Below, one piece after another: positions 9,364 to 17,628 of a DNA stretch of 64,000 bases; the first letter of the stretch is position 1; each line of letters begins with the position of its first letter. This DNA comes from Paraburkholderia kururiensis (GTDB lineage: Bacteria > Pseudomonadota > Gammaproteobacteria > Burkholderiales > Burkholderiaceae): NCBI RefSeq assembly GCF_034424375.1, contig NZ_CP139965.1, positions 1,426,001-1,490,000 of the forward strand, written 5' to 3'. The notes beneath the pieces are model-generated. The model worked only from the letters and a program-made list of their open reading frames with translations, did not search any database and was not told where the DNA came from. The position numbers and the translations under genes were made by a program.

Positions 9364-10143
9364 TTAGCCGCCGTACACGTCGAAGTCGAAGTACTTCTTC
9401 TCGAGCTTCTTGTAGGTACCGTCCTTGAGGATCTCGGCGATTGCCTTGTCGATCTTCGCCTTCAGGTCGGTGTCTTCCTTGCGCAGGCCGATACCGGCAC
9501 CGTTGCCGAGAATCTTCGGATCGACGAGGTCCTTGCCCACGAACTCGTAGCCCGCGCCGCGCGGCGTCTTCAGGAAGCCGATGTCGGCCTGCACTGCGTC
9601 TTGCAGCGCGGCGTCCAGACGACCCGACAGCAGGTCGGCGTAGACCTGATCCTGGTTCTGGTACGGCACGACCTTGGCGCCCTTCGGCTCCCAGTAGGTC
9701 TTCGCGTACGTTTCCTGGATCGTGCCCTGTTCGACGCCCACGCTCTTGCCTGCGAGCGATTCAGGCGTCGGCTTGAGGCCCGAGCCCTTCTTGGCGACGA
9801 GGCGCGTCGGCGTGTTGAAGAGCTTCGACGAGAACGCGATCTGTTCGGCGCGTTGCGGCGTCATGGACATCGACGACAGCACGCCGTCGAACTTCTTCGC
9901 CTTCAGCGCGGGGATCATGCCGTCGAAGTCGTTTTCCACCCAGACGCACTTGGCCTTCAGGCGCGCGCAGATTTCATTGCCGAGGTCGATATCAAAGCCG
10001 ACCAGCTTGCCGTCGGAGGCCTTCGATTCAAACGGCGGGTAGCTGGCGTCGACGCCGAAACGAATCGTCGTCCAGTCTTTGGCATGGGCGCCCGCCGAAA
10101 GGGCAAGCAGGGCAACCGTCACGGCCGCAAGCAGTTTTTTCAC
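9364..10143 (-). CDS. amino-acid ABC transporter periplasmic binding protein (ArgT/HisJ-like), GTG start
   Basis: Periplasmic solute-binding protein of family 3, 259 residues, for basic amino acids (Lys/Arg/Orn or His). It has a signal peptide KKLLAAVTVALLALSAGAHA. The mature part begins KDWTTIRFGVDASYPPFESKASDGKLVGFDIDLGNEIC, the classic SBP_bac_3 opening, and later shows GTIQETYAKTYW. The start is GTG at 10143 with GAGGAG 8 bases upstream. ATP-binding and permease partners are not next to it, so it must use a complex encoded elsewhere or be an orphan. It has its own terminator. Confidence 0.9.
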   Translation of the reverse strand: MKKLLAAVTVALLALSAGAHAKDWTTIRFGVDASYPPFESKASDGKLVGFDIDLGNEICARLKAKCVWVENDFDGMIPALKAKKFDGVLSSMSMTPQRAEQIAFSSKLFNTPTRLVAKKGSGLKPTPESLAGKSVGVEQGTIQETYAKTYWEPKGAKVVPYQNQDQVYADLLSGRLDAALQDAVQADIGFLKTPRGAGYEFVGKDLVDPKILGNGAGIGLRKEDTDLKAKIDKAIAEILKDGTYKKLEKKYFDFDVYGG

Positions 10144-10533
10144 TGTTTTTACTCCTCGGAGTGGTTCGAATAGCCGTGCGCGCGGTTGTGCCGCCCGCAC
10201 GGCGAAGGGTGGCGCCTGTCGCGCCCAGCCCCTGTTTACGGCCGCCGGCCGGCGGCCAGCAGCGCGCGCCAAGCTTACCAAGTCAAAATTAAAGCGGAGC
10301 TAGTGTAATACCGGATGGCGCGGACAAGGCAGATGGCCGCGCCGCGCAGCACGGCTTCTTTTGCGCAGGCGCGACAGCCGCGCGCGGCGGGCTTTACAAG
10401 GCTGTTGCGATGCGGCAGGACGCCGCGCGATGAAGGCGTGCCGAAAGGTGGCACTCAAGCGCGGCTGCGACTTTATGCCCAACGTATGCCGCGTGTCCCC
10501 CCCCACATGCCGCGGGCGCCTGCGCCGCAGGCC
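10144..10533. other. intergenic region with an 18-bp GC palindrome
   Basis: No gene seen. A perfect palindrome (GGCCGCCGG followed by its complement, 10240-10257) lies in the upstream region of the binding-protein gene. An AT-richer patch at 10270-10310 could hold its promoter. The right part is downstream of phnM and shows no clear terminator. Confidence 0.5.
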
Positions 10534-11667
10534 TCAAACGATGCGCTGGCCGGCGCGATACGTGGCGCGCGGAACGGGCAACGCATCGAGCATGGTCACG
10601 CGCACCATGTCCGCCCGCAGGCCGGGCTCGATCGCGCCGCGATCCGTGAGACCGGCGTGACGCGCGGGTTCGGACGAGACCGTGGCGAGGGCGCGCGGCA
10701 GGCGCCAGTCGGCCTTGTGCACCAGTTCGAAGGCAGCGGTGAGGAGGCTGGACGGCACGTAGTCCGAGGAGAGGATGTCGAGCAGGCCCGCCTGCGCCAG
10801 TTCCAGCGCCGACACGTTGCCCGAATGCGAGCCGCCGCGAACCACGTTCGGCGCGCCCATCACGGTGGCGATGCCGCGTTCGCGCGCGGCTTGTGCGGCC
10901 ACACGCGTGGTCGGAAATTCGGAGATCGCGACGCCTTCGGCGGCGGCCTGCTCGACGTGCTCCACGAGCGTGTCGTCGTGGCTTGCCACAGGAATGTTGC
11001 GTGCCTTGCAGCGCGTGACGATCTGGTGTCGATGCGTGTCGGCGAAACGCTGCTGTTCGTCGGCCAGTTCGGCGAGCATCGTCGCGGCCTGCTCGTCGGT
11101 CCATTTGCCGTGCCGTTCCTGATAGCGGCGCCATTGCGCGGGGTCGTGCCACTGGCGCTGACCCGGCGTGTGGTCCATCACGGAGGCGAGCCGCATCAGC
11201 GGATGCGTGCACAGCTCGTCGAACAGCTCGACCACGTCCTCGGTCGCGATCTCGCAGCGCAGGTGCAGGAAGTGCTCGGCGCGCAGCAGTTGCCGCGCGG
11301 CGAAGCGTTCCAGCGAGGCCGCGCAGCGCATCTGCACGTCGCGTCCGCGTACGCCCACCGAAAGGCGCGTGCCGATGGCGAGCGCGTCGAACACGGTCGT
11401 GATGCCCGCAGCCGCCACCTGCGCGTCGTGAATCACGAAGGCGGCGTCGGTGTTCCATTGCACGCCGGGGCGCGGCGCGAGATGTTTTTCGAGATTGTCC
11501 GTATGAAGCTCGATCAGGCCGGGCAGCAGGTAGTCGCCGGCCCAGTCCTCGGCTTCAGGCGCCGACGTGGTGCCGCGCTGGACGTCGCGGATCATGCCGT
11601 TCTCGACGCGCACCACGCCTTCGAATACCTCGTCTCGCGTGACGATGCGAGCGTTCTTGATCAACAT
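10534..11667 (-). CDS. phnM: alpha-D-ribose 1-methylphosphonate 5-triphosphate diphosphatase
   Basis: Amidohydrolase-superfamily enzyme of the C-P lyase pathway. It removes pyrophosphate from ribose methylphosphonate triphosphate to give the 5-phosphate used by PhnJ. It is 377 residues, close to E. coli PhnM (378). The metal-binding strand is LLPGLIELHTDNLEKHL, with His55 and His62. ASHDDTLVEH and the late GVISEFPTTRVAA-type segment also match. The ATG at 11667 has AAGGAG 7 bases upstream. It is the last gene of the phnGHIJKLM cluster. Confidence 0.94.
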   Translation of the reverse strand: MLIKNARIVTRDEVFEGVVRVENGMIRDVQRGTTSAPEAEDWAGDYLLPGLIELHTDNLEKHLAPRPGVQWNTDAAFVIHDAQVAAAGITTVFDALAIGTRLSVGVRGRDVQMRCAASLERFAARQLLRAEHFLHLRCEIATEDVVELFDELCTHPLMRLASVMDHTPGQRQWHDPAQWRRYQERHGKWTDEQAATMLAELADEQQRFADTHRHQIVTRCKARNIPVASHDDTLVEHVEQAAAEGVAISEFPTTRVAAQAARERGIATVMGAPNVVRGGSHSGNVSALELAQAGLLDILSSDYVPSSLLTAAFELVHKADWRLPRALATVSSEPARHAGLTDRGAIEPGLRADMVRVTMLDALPVPRATYRAGQRIV

Positions 11668-11731
11668 CGGTTGGCTCCTTGTTCTGCGGCCGCGCATGCA
11701 GGACCGCTTTCGTTCGGCATAGTCGCGCCGC

Positions 11732-12553
11732 TCAGTGCAGCGCGGCGGGTGTGAATGCGTTCGCGCCGCCAGACATAGGCGGCTGTAATTCGAGGCGTCG
11801 CGTGGCCACTTTCAGGCGCGTGTCTTCGTCATGGAAGATACCGACAATTGCCGCCCCGCGCTGGCGCGCTTCCACGATCAAATCCGCCACGACGTCGCGA
11901 TTTTCCGCATCGAGCGAGGCTGTGGGTTCGTCGAGCAACAAGAGCGGATGGTCCGCGATCAGACCGCGCGCAATGTTGACGCGCTGTTGTTCGCCGCCCG
12001 AAAACGTGGCGGGCGCGAGCGGCCAGAGCCGCTTCGGGATGTTGAGCCGCTCGAGCAGCGCGGCCGCGCGATGCTCCGCTTCGTCGTCGGGCACGCCGCG
12101 CGCCACGAGCGGCGCCGCGACCAGTGCAAGCGTGGGCACGCGCGGAATCACGCGCAAGAACTGGCTCACGTAGCCCATCACGTGGCGGCGCAGGTTCAGC
12201 ACGTCGCGCGGCTCGGCGTTCGTGATGGCGATGCAGGCGGCGGTGGAGGGGTCGGTGCTCGCGCTGCATCGTACGGCGATCGCGCCCGCACTCGCGAGGT
12301 AATTGCCGTACAGGCAGCGCAGCAGCGTGCTCTTGCCGGCCCCCGAAGGGCCGACCAGCACGACGCACTCGCCGCGCGCCACGTCGAGCGACACGCCCGC
12401 GAGCGCTTCGATTTCGATGCCGCCCTGGCCGTGCAGCGTGAAGGTCTTGTGCACGCCGACGGCGCGCAGCATGAGTGCGGGGTGATCGGCGAACGCGCGG
12501 GTCATGTCGCGTGTCATGTCGTGCGCGTGCGGTTCTGCAAGAGAAGAAGTCAT
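11732..12553 (-). CDS. phnL: C-P lyase system ABC-type ATPase PhnL
   Basis: ATP-binding protein required with PhnG-K for methylphosphonate transfer to ATP; PhnL and PhnK are ABC-like ATPases that bind the C-P lyase core rather than transporters. It is 273 residues: Walker A GPSGAGKST near residue 70, signature FSGGEQQRVNIARGL, Walker B LLLLDEPTASLD, switch His in GIFHDED. It is longer than E. coli PhnL (226) through an N-terminal extension (SLAEPHAHDMTRDMTRAF) and an insert. Start at ATG 12553 chosen; a GTG two codons upstream is possible. The gap to phnK is 49 bases. Confidence 0.93.
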   Translation of the reverse strand: MTSSLAEPHAHDMTRDMTRAFADHPALMLRAVGVHKTFTLHGQGGIEIEALAGVSLDVARGECVVLVGPSGAGKSTLLRCLYGNYLASAGAIAVRCSASTDPSTAACIAITNAEPRDVLNLRRHVMGYVSQFLRVIPRVPTLALVAAPLVARGVPDDEAEHRAAALLERLNIPKRLWPLAPATFSGGEQQRVNIARGLIADHPLLLLDEPTASLDAENRDVVADLIVEARQRGAAIVGIFHDEDTRLKVATRRLELQPPMSGGANAFTPAALH

Positions 12554-12602
12554 GGGCACATTCCGGTATCCGGTATTTCCAGTAGACAGTGCAGGGCGTG
12601 CG

Positions 12603-13373
12603 TCATACGGGCAGCACGGACGAAACGAGCGTCTGCGTGTACGGATGCTGCGGATCGTCGAGCACCTGGTCGGTCAGGCCGGACTCCACCACCTCGCCGC
12701 CTTGCATCACCATCAAGCGATGCGCGAGCAGTCGCGCCACGCCGATGTCGTGCGTGACGATCAGCACCGAAAGATGCAGCGTGCCCGTGAGCGTGCGCAG
12801 CAGATCGAGCAGGCGCGCCTGCACGGAGACGTCGAGGCCCGCCGTGGGTTCGTCCATGAACACGAGGCGCGGGCCCGTCACGAGGTTGCGCGCAATCTGC
12901 AGCCGTTGCTGCATGCCGCCTGAAAACGCGGTGGGCAACTCGTCGATGCGCGAAGGGTCCAGTTCGACGCGCGTCATCCATTGCATGGCGTTGTCGCGAA
13001 TCCGCCCATAGTGGCGCGCGCCCACCGCCATCAGCGGCTCGCCGATGTTGGCGCCCGCCGAGACGCCGATGCGCAGTCCGTCGCGCGGATTCTGCTGCAC
13101 GAAGCCCCATTCCGTACGCATGAGCAGACGGCGGCGCGGCTCGGAAAGCGCGAACAGGTCCAGCGTTTCGCCGTGTGCGGTGGTGTAATGGAGCGAGCCT
13201 TCGTCGGACGGCGTGCGCAACGCGAGCGCATTGAGCAGCGTCGTTTTTCCCGAGCCCGATTCGCCGACGATGCACAGCACCTCGCCGGGATACAGATCGA
13301 AGCTCACATTGCGGCAACCGTTGCGGCCGCCGTACTGCTTCGTCAGATTGCGTGCGCTGAGAAGCGGCTTCAT
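12603..13373 (-). CDS. phnK: C-P lyase system ABC-type ATPase PhnK
   Basis: 256 residues. In E. coli, PhnK binds the PhnGHIJ core beside PhnJ. Walker A GESGSGKTT, signature FSGGMQQRLQIARNL and Walker B LVFMDEPTAGLDVSVQARLLDLL are all intact, and the sequence between resembles dipeptide-transporter ATPases, as expected for PhnK. The start codon overlaps the phnJ stop (ATGA), so the two are translationally coupled. Confidence 0.95.
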   Translation of the reverse strand: MKPLLSARNLTKQYGGRNGCRNVSFDLYPGEVLCIVGESGSGKTTLLNALALRTPSDEGSLHYTTAHGETLDLFALSEPRRRLLMRTEWGFVQQNPRDGLRIGVSAGANIGEPLMAVGARHYGRIRDNAMQWMTRVELDPSRIDELPTAFSGGMQQRLQIARNLVTGPRLVFMDEPTAGLDVSVQARLLDLLRTLTGTLHLSVLIVTHDIGVARLLAHRLMVMQGGEVVESGLTDQVLDDPQHPYTQTLVSSVLPV

Positions 13374-14278
13374 GGGGCGTCTCCCGTCGCGGCGGCCGTG
13401 CCGTTTTCGGCGGACTCGCGGCGCGTGTGGCAATAGTCGCTGTCCGAGCACACGAACATGCGCGTGCCTTCGTCGTCCACGATCATTTCATCGAGGAAGC
13501 TCTCGCGCGATCCGCAGAGCGCGCACGCGTGTTCCCAGCGCTGAATCTCGAACGGGTGATCGTCGAAGTCGAGGCTGCGCACGTTCGTGTACGGCGGAAT
13601 CGCGTAGATGCGGCGTTCGCGCCCCGCACCGAAAAGCTGCAACGCCGGGTTGCGATGCATCTTCGGGTTGTCGAACTTCGGGATGGGCGAGGGCGAGGTG
13701 AGGTAGCGGCCATTGACGATCACGGGGTAGTCGTAGGTGGTCGCGATGCTGCCGTGGCGCACGATGTCCTCGTAGAGCTTCACGCTGATGAGCCCGTAAT
13801 CCGCGAGCGCGTGCATCTTGCGCGTTTCGGCTACGCGCGGCTCGAGCCGGAACAGCGGCTCGGGCATGGGCACCTGGTAGACGAGGATCTGCTTTTCCGT
13901 AAGCGGCGTTTCGGGAATGCGATGGCGCGTCTGGATGAGGGTGGCTTCCGCCGTTTTGCGCGTGGTGGCCACAGCGGCCGTGCGCGCGAAGAAGCGGCGG
14001 ATGTTGACCGCATTCGTCGTTTCGTCGGAGCCCTGATCGATCACCTTCAGCGTGTCGTGGCGACCGATGATCGACGCCGTCACCTGGATGCCGCCCGTGC
14101 CCCAGCCGAAGGGCAGCGGCATTTCGCGCGACGCGAACGGCACCTGGTAGCCCGGCACCGCAACGGCCTTGAGCAGGGCGCGGCGAATCATGCGCTTGGT
14201 CTGCTCGTCGAGGTAGGCGAAGTTGTAGCCGTCCGCGTCGTGCGGCGCAGGGCCCGACAGTGTTTCAGGCGCGTTCAT
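13370..14278 (-). CDS. phnJ: carbon-phosphorus lyase, radical SAM subunit
   Basis: Catalytic subunit that cleaves the C-P bond of ribose 1-methylphosphonate 5-phosphate using S-adenosylmethionine and a 4Fe-4S cluster. It is 302 residues. Cys252, Cys255, Cys277 and Cys283 have the same spacing (3, 22, 6) as Cys241/244/266 (cluster) and Cys272 (thiyl radical) of E. coli PhnJ, so the enzyme should be active. Also seen are GYNFAYLDEQTKRMIRRALLKAVAVPGYQVPF-type opening residues and GWGTGGIQ. It overlaps phnI by 14 bases and phnK by 4. Confidence 0.97.
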   Translation of the reverse strand: MNAPETLSGPAPHDADGYNFAYLDEQTKRMIRRALLKAVAVPGYQVPFASREMPLPFGWGTGGIQVTASIIGRHDTLKVIDQGSDETTNAVNIRRFFARTAAVATTRKTAEATLIQTRHRIPETPLTEKQILVYQVPMPEPLFRLEPRVAETRKMHALADYGLISVKLYEDIVRHGSIATTYDYPVIVNGRYLTSPSPIPKFDNPKMHRNPALQLFGAGRERRIYAIPPYTNVRSLDFDDHPFEIQRWEHACALCGSRESFLDEMIVDDEGTRMFVCSDSDYCHTRRESAENGTAAATGDAP

Positions 14279-15491
14279 GCGCTTGCTCCTTGTCTTCTTC
14301 GTGTTCGCTTTCGCTGCTTGCGACGTTTGCCGCGGTGGGTGCCTCGTTTCGTTGCGCGTCGCGTTGCGCCCGATGTTCGGCGCGCAGCCGCCGCACGAGT
14401 TCGAGTTCGGACTGGAAGTCGACGTAATGCGGCAATTTCAGATGCTGAACGAAGCCCGACGCCTCCACGTTGTCGCTGTGCGACAGCAGGAATTCCACGT
14501 CCTGGGTGGGCGATTCGATCGGCTCGCCCAGTTCATCGGCGCGCAGCGCGCGGTCCACGAGTGCCATCGCCATGGCCTTGCGCTCCGCGTGCCCGAACGT
14601 GAGGCCGTAGCCTTGCGTGAAGGTGGGCGGCACCTCTTTGCTTCCGGCGAACTGATTCACCATCTGGCATTCGGTCACGTCGATCTCGCCGATCACCACC
14701 GCCTCGCCCAGTTCGTCCAGCACCATCTCCACGTCCACGGACCCGAAGCGTATTTCGCCCGCGAACGGATGCGAATTGGCGTAGCCGCGCTGCGTGGCGT
14801 AGCCCATCGCGAGCAGGAAGCCTTCGTCGCCGCGCGCAAGATTTTGCAGACGCGTGGCGCGATCCGCGGGGAACGCGAGCGGCTCGCGCGTGAGGTCGCC
14901 GGGCTCGCGGCCCGCAGGCGAGGGCACTTCCTGTTCGATCAGGCCTTCGCGATCCAGCAGCGCGACGACGCGAGGCATCGACGTAGCGGCGGGCGCGTGG
15001 CGTTCGTTCGTGCTTTCCAGAGGCGTGCATGCATCTTGCGGCGCGTCCGTTGCGTGAACCGCGTTGCCGTCTTCATCCGAACCTTCAGCCAGCAGCGCGA
15101 AATCGAGCAGACGCTGCGTGTAATCGTAGGTCGCCCCCAGCAGTTGACCGCCGGGCACGTCCTTGAAGGTGGCCGAAATGCGGCGCTCTATCTGCATCGC
15201 TTCGGTTTCGATGGGCAACGTATAGCCGAAACGCGGCACCGTGGTGCGCCAGGCGCGCAGCAGAAAGATCGCTTCCACGAGGTCGCCCGCGGCCTGCTTG
15301 ATGGCGAGCGCGGCCAGTTCTTCGTCGTAGACCGAGCCTTCGGTCATCACGCGCGCCACGGCAAGGCGCAACTGCTCGCGAATCTGCCGTACGCTGAGTT
15401 CCGCGACGCACGTGTCGCCGCGACGCGCCTCGTCGAGCAGACGCCATGAAGCCTCGATGGCGCGCTCGCCTCCTTTGACGGCCACGTACAT
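14265..15491 (-). CDS. phnI: C-P lyase core subunit PhnI
   Basis: Nucleosidase-like core subunit. With PhnG, PhnH and PhnL it makes ribose 1-methylphosphonate triphosphate from ATP and methylphosphonate. It is 408 residues (E. coli 354); the excess is an inserted stretch around residues 150-175 and a charged C-terminal tail (EHEEDKEQAHERA). It starts MYVAVKGGERAIEASWRLL as the family does, with VTECQMVNQFAGSKEVPPTFTQGYGL-type conserved residues later. The start codon shares one base with the phnH stop (TGATG). Confidence 0.95.
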   Translation of the reverse strand: MYVAVKGGERAIEASWRLLDEARRGDTCVAELSVRQIREQLRLAVARVMTEGSVYDEELAALAIKQAAGDLVEAIFLLRAWRTTVPRFGYTLPIETEAMQIERRISATFKDVPGGQLLGATYDYTQRLLDFALLAEGSDEDGNAVHATDAPQDACTPLESTNERHAPAATSMPRVVALLDREGLIEQEVPSPAGREPGDLTREPLAFPADRATRLQNLARGDEGFLLAMGYATQRGYANSHPFAGEIRFGSVDVEMVLDELGEAVVIGEIDVTECQMVNQFAGSKEVPPTFTQGYGLTFGHAERKAMAMALVDRALRADELGEPIESPTQDVEFLLSHSDNVEASGFVQHLKLPHYVDFQSELELVRRLRAEHRAQRDAQRNEAPTAANVASSESEHEEDKEQAHERA

Positions 15492-16156
15492 CAGTTCACC
15501 TCCGCGAGCGTGGTGCGCGGCAGGCCGATCAACGTGGCGCCGCAGACGAAATAGCAGTCGATCCCGCAGGGAAACAGCGGACCCAGGGCGGCGCGTTCGT
15601 GCCAGAAGCGCGGGGGCAGGCCGATGGGCGCGATGGTGTGCGTATGCTCGATGCCGGGCCCGCGCAGCACGACCGGCGTGCCGCCCGTGAGCGCGGCGAC
15701 GCGGATCAGGAGCGTCGCCGCGTGTTCGGGCGATTCCGGCTCGCCCAGCGAAAAGCGTTCGAGCGGCGGTAACGTGTCCGCGTCGTGGACGTAGGCGAAC
15801 GCGGCATCGTGCGCTTCTTCGGTGAGCGGCGCGCCTGTGTGAAAACGCAGCGCGGAACCGAGCACCGCATCGGGCTGCGCAAGCCAGACCGGTGTGGAGT
15901 AATCGCAGAGCGCGAGCAACGCGGCGAACGCCGCAAGATCGGCGCGCGAACGCAGGGTGCCTGAGGCATCCGCGGCGGGCAGCGGCGTTTCGATTCTGCC
16001 GATTCTGCCTGGGCGCGAGAGCGCATCGAGCAGCGTGCGGAAGACCGCTTGCGTGTCGTGAACGGGATCGGCGAAGCCGGGCGTCAAGGTGGACAGCGCA
16101 ATCTGCGCGGCGTGCTCTGCGGGCTTGGCCATAGTCGTCGTAGTGGGTTCGTTCAT
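15491..16156 (-). CDS. phnH: C-P lyase core subunit PhnH
   Basis: 221 residues (E. coli 194). PhnH folds like a PLP transferase but binds no PLP and caps the PhnGIJ core. The sequence TPGFADPVHDTQAVFRTLLDALSRPGRIGRI is the family opening, followed by LLALCDYSTPVWL and the late GIDCYFVCGATLIGLPRTT. The start overlaps the phnG stop by one base (TGATG), so phnG, phnH and phnI form a tightly coupled block. Confidence 0.95.
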   Translation of the reverse strand: MNEPTTTTMAKPAEHAAQIALSTLTPGFADPVHDTQAVFRTLLDALSRPGRIGRIETPLPAADASGTLRSRADLAAFAALLALCDYSTPVWLAQPDAVLGSALRFHTGAPLTEEAHDAAFAYVHDADTLPPLERFSLGEPESPEHAATLLIRVAALTGGTPVVLRGPGIEHTHTIAPIGLPPRFWHERAALGPLFPCGIDCYFVCGATLIGLPRTTLAEVN

Positions 16157-16659
16157 CAGTCGCCCCGCACCATCGTGAAGAATTCGACTCGCGTAGAGGC
16201 CACCTTCTGCTCGCGCGTCGCGCGTGTGGCGGCGATGCGCGCCGCAAGCGGTTCGATCAGGTGCGCGTGAAGTTGCGCGTGCCGGTCGGGCAATTGCAGC
16301 AGCGCATCGGCGAGCGCGGCCAATTCCGCGCGCCGCTTGTCGCGGCCCAGATGGCACGCCACGCCGATCGGGGCGGCGGCGGGGGTATCGTGATTCGCGC
16401 TGCGCAGGCGCAGCGTCGCGCGCGTGACGGTGGCCTCGCCCAGATTGAAGGCGTCGCCGCTGCCGCCAATGCGACCGCGCACCATGGCGAGGCCCGTCTC
16501 GGGGCGGCGCAGCCAGTCGTAGACGGGACGCGGTTGTCCTTCGAGCGCGCGGCCAAGCGCCGCTTCGAGTTCGGCGCGCGGCGTGCGGGCCAGCACGGCC
16601 ATCCATTGACGCCGCGCCGAGGGTTCGGGCTGAGTGGGTAGGGCAGACGTTGCGTTCAT
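16156..16659 (-). CDS. phnG: C-P lyase core subunit PhnG
   Basis: 167 residues, first gene of the minus-strand C-P lyase operon. It shows RRQWMAVLARTPRAELE at the N-terminus and RPETGLAMVRGRIGGSGDAFNLGEATVTRATLRL, the conserved PhnG block (residues about 50-85). The ATG at 16659 has AGAGGAT upstream; a longer frame to 16734 would run into the operator. The promoter should lie between 16660 and the palindrome at 16742-16763, placing the operon under PhnF control. Confidence 0.95.
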   Translation of the reverse strand: MNATSALPTQPEPSARRQWMAVLARTPRAELEAALGRALEGQPRPVYDWLRRPETGLAMVRGRIGGSGDAFNLGEATVTRATLRLRSANHDTPAAAPIGVACHLGRDKRRAELAALADALLQLPDRHAQLHAHLIEPLAARIAATRATREQKVASTRVEFFTMVRGD

Positions 16660-16741
16660 CGAAGATCCTCTCTGGCGCAATGCCGTGTGTCGAAACGGGT
16701 AGGGTGGTGTGATGCAGCGTCGCCATTTGACCATCTATTCA

Positions 16742-16763
16742 TCTAAACGTCTAGACGTTTAGA
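16742..16763. promoter_or_regulatory. 22-bp perfect palindrome, putative PhnF operator
   Basis: Each half reads TCTAAACGTCT; the centre is GTCTAGAC. It sits between phnG and phnF, and a TAGAAT hexamer at 16766-16771 could be the phnF -10 box. The centre fits the GT-x-TA-x-AC pattern reported for HutC-type GntR regulators, the class of PhnF. Repressor binding here could shut both divergent operons. Confidence 0.7.
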
Positions 16764-16869
16764 GGTAGAATCGTGCTCGTTCTGCGACGCGCGGCGTTTC
16801 ATACTTCCATCACGCGCTGCGCACTACAATGCGCGGTCGATTATTTGAACCTGGGGGAATGACAGCACC

Positions 16870-17628
16870 ATGACATCCACCGACGAGGCAACGCGAGCCA
16901 CGCAGCTCGAACGCGGCGCGGGCGTGGCGGTGTGGCGGCAGATCGAGCAGATTCTGGCCGCTGAAATCGCGGCGCGCGGGTTCGGTGAAGACGGGCGCCT
17001 GCCCAGCGAAGGCGAACTCGCGCGGCGCTTCGACGTGAACCGCCATACCGTGCGGCGCGCGATGCTCGGGCTCGCGGCGCAGGGGCTCGTCAGCGTGGAG
17101 CAGGGGCGCGGCACGTTCGTGCAGCCCGGCGCCATCGACTACACGATCGGCCGCCGCACGCGCTTCACCGAGAACCTGCGCCAGCAGCATCACGCGGCAG
17201 CGGGCAAGGTGCTGTCGTCGTCGCGCGTGAAGGCGGACCCTGCGGTGGCGAAGGCGCTGGGTCTGCGTGCGGGCGCATTGGTGTACCGCATGGAAACGCT
17301 GCACGAGTCGGACGGCGTGCCGCTCACTTACGCGCGCAGCTGGTATCCGGCCGCGCGTTTTCCGGACCTGCCGGCCGTCATGGATCGCGCGGGCGGCAGC
17401 ACGAAGGCCTTCGCGGAATACGGTCTCACGGACTACCTGCGCAAGTGGAGCCGCATCGGCAGCGTGCTGCCCGATGCCGAAGTGGCGCGGCGACTCAACA
17501 TCAACCGGCAGCAACCCGTGCTATGGGTGGAGAACGTGGACGTGGACCCCAACGGCACGCCCATCAAGTACGGCGTTACGCACTTCGCTGCGGACCGCGT
17601 GCAACTGCTCGTGGAAAACGAACTATGA
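16870..17628 (+). CDS. phnF: GntR/HutC-family phosphonate regulator PhnF
   Basis: 252 residues. N-terminal winged helix (residues 15-85) with LPSEGELARRFDVNRHTVRRAMLGLAAQGLVSVEQGRGTFV, the GntR signature; C-terminal UTRA ligand-binding domain (about 105-245) ending GVTHFAADRVQLLVENEL, the HutC-class hallmark. It is divergent from phnG and overlaps the next gene by ATGA, so the regulator is in one operon with the 2H phosphodiesterase and phnN genes. It probably represses both operons; the effector ligand is unknown. Confidence 0.92.
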   Translation: MTSTDEATRATQLERGAGVAVWRQIEQILAAEIAARGFGEDGRLPSEGELARRFDVNRHTVRRAMLGLAAQGLVSVEQGRGTFVQPGAIDYTIGRRTRFTENLRQQHHAAAGKVLSSSRVKADPAVAKALGLRAGALVYRMETLHESDGVPLTYARSWYPAARFPDLPAVMDRAGGSTKAFAEYGLTDYLRKWSRIGSVLPDAEVARRLNINRQQPVLWVENVDVDPNGTPIKYGVTHFAADRVQLLVENEL

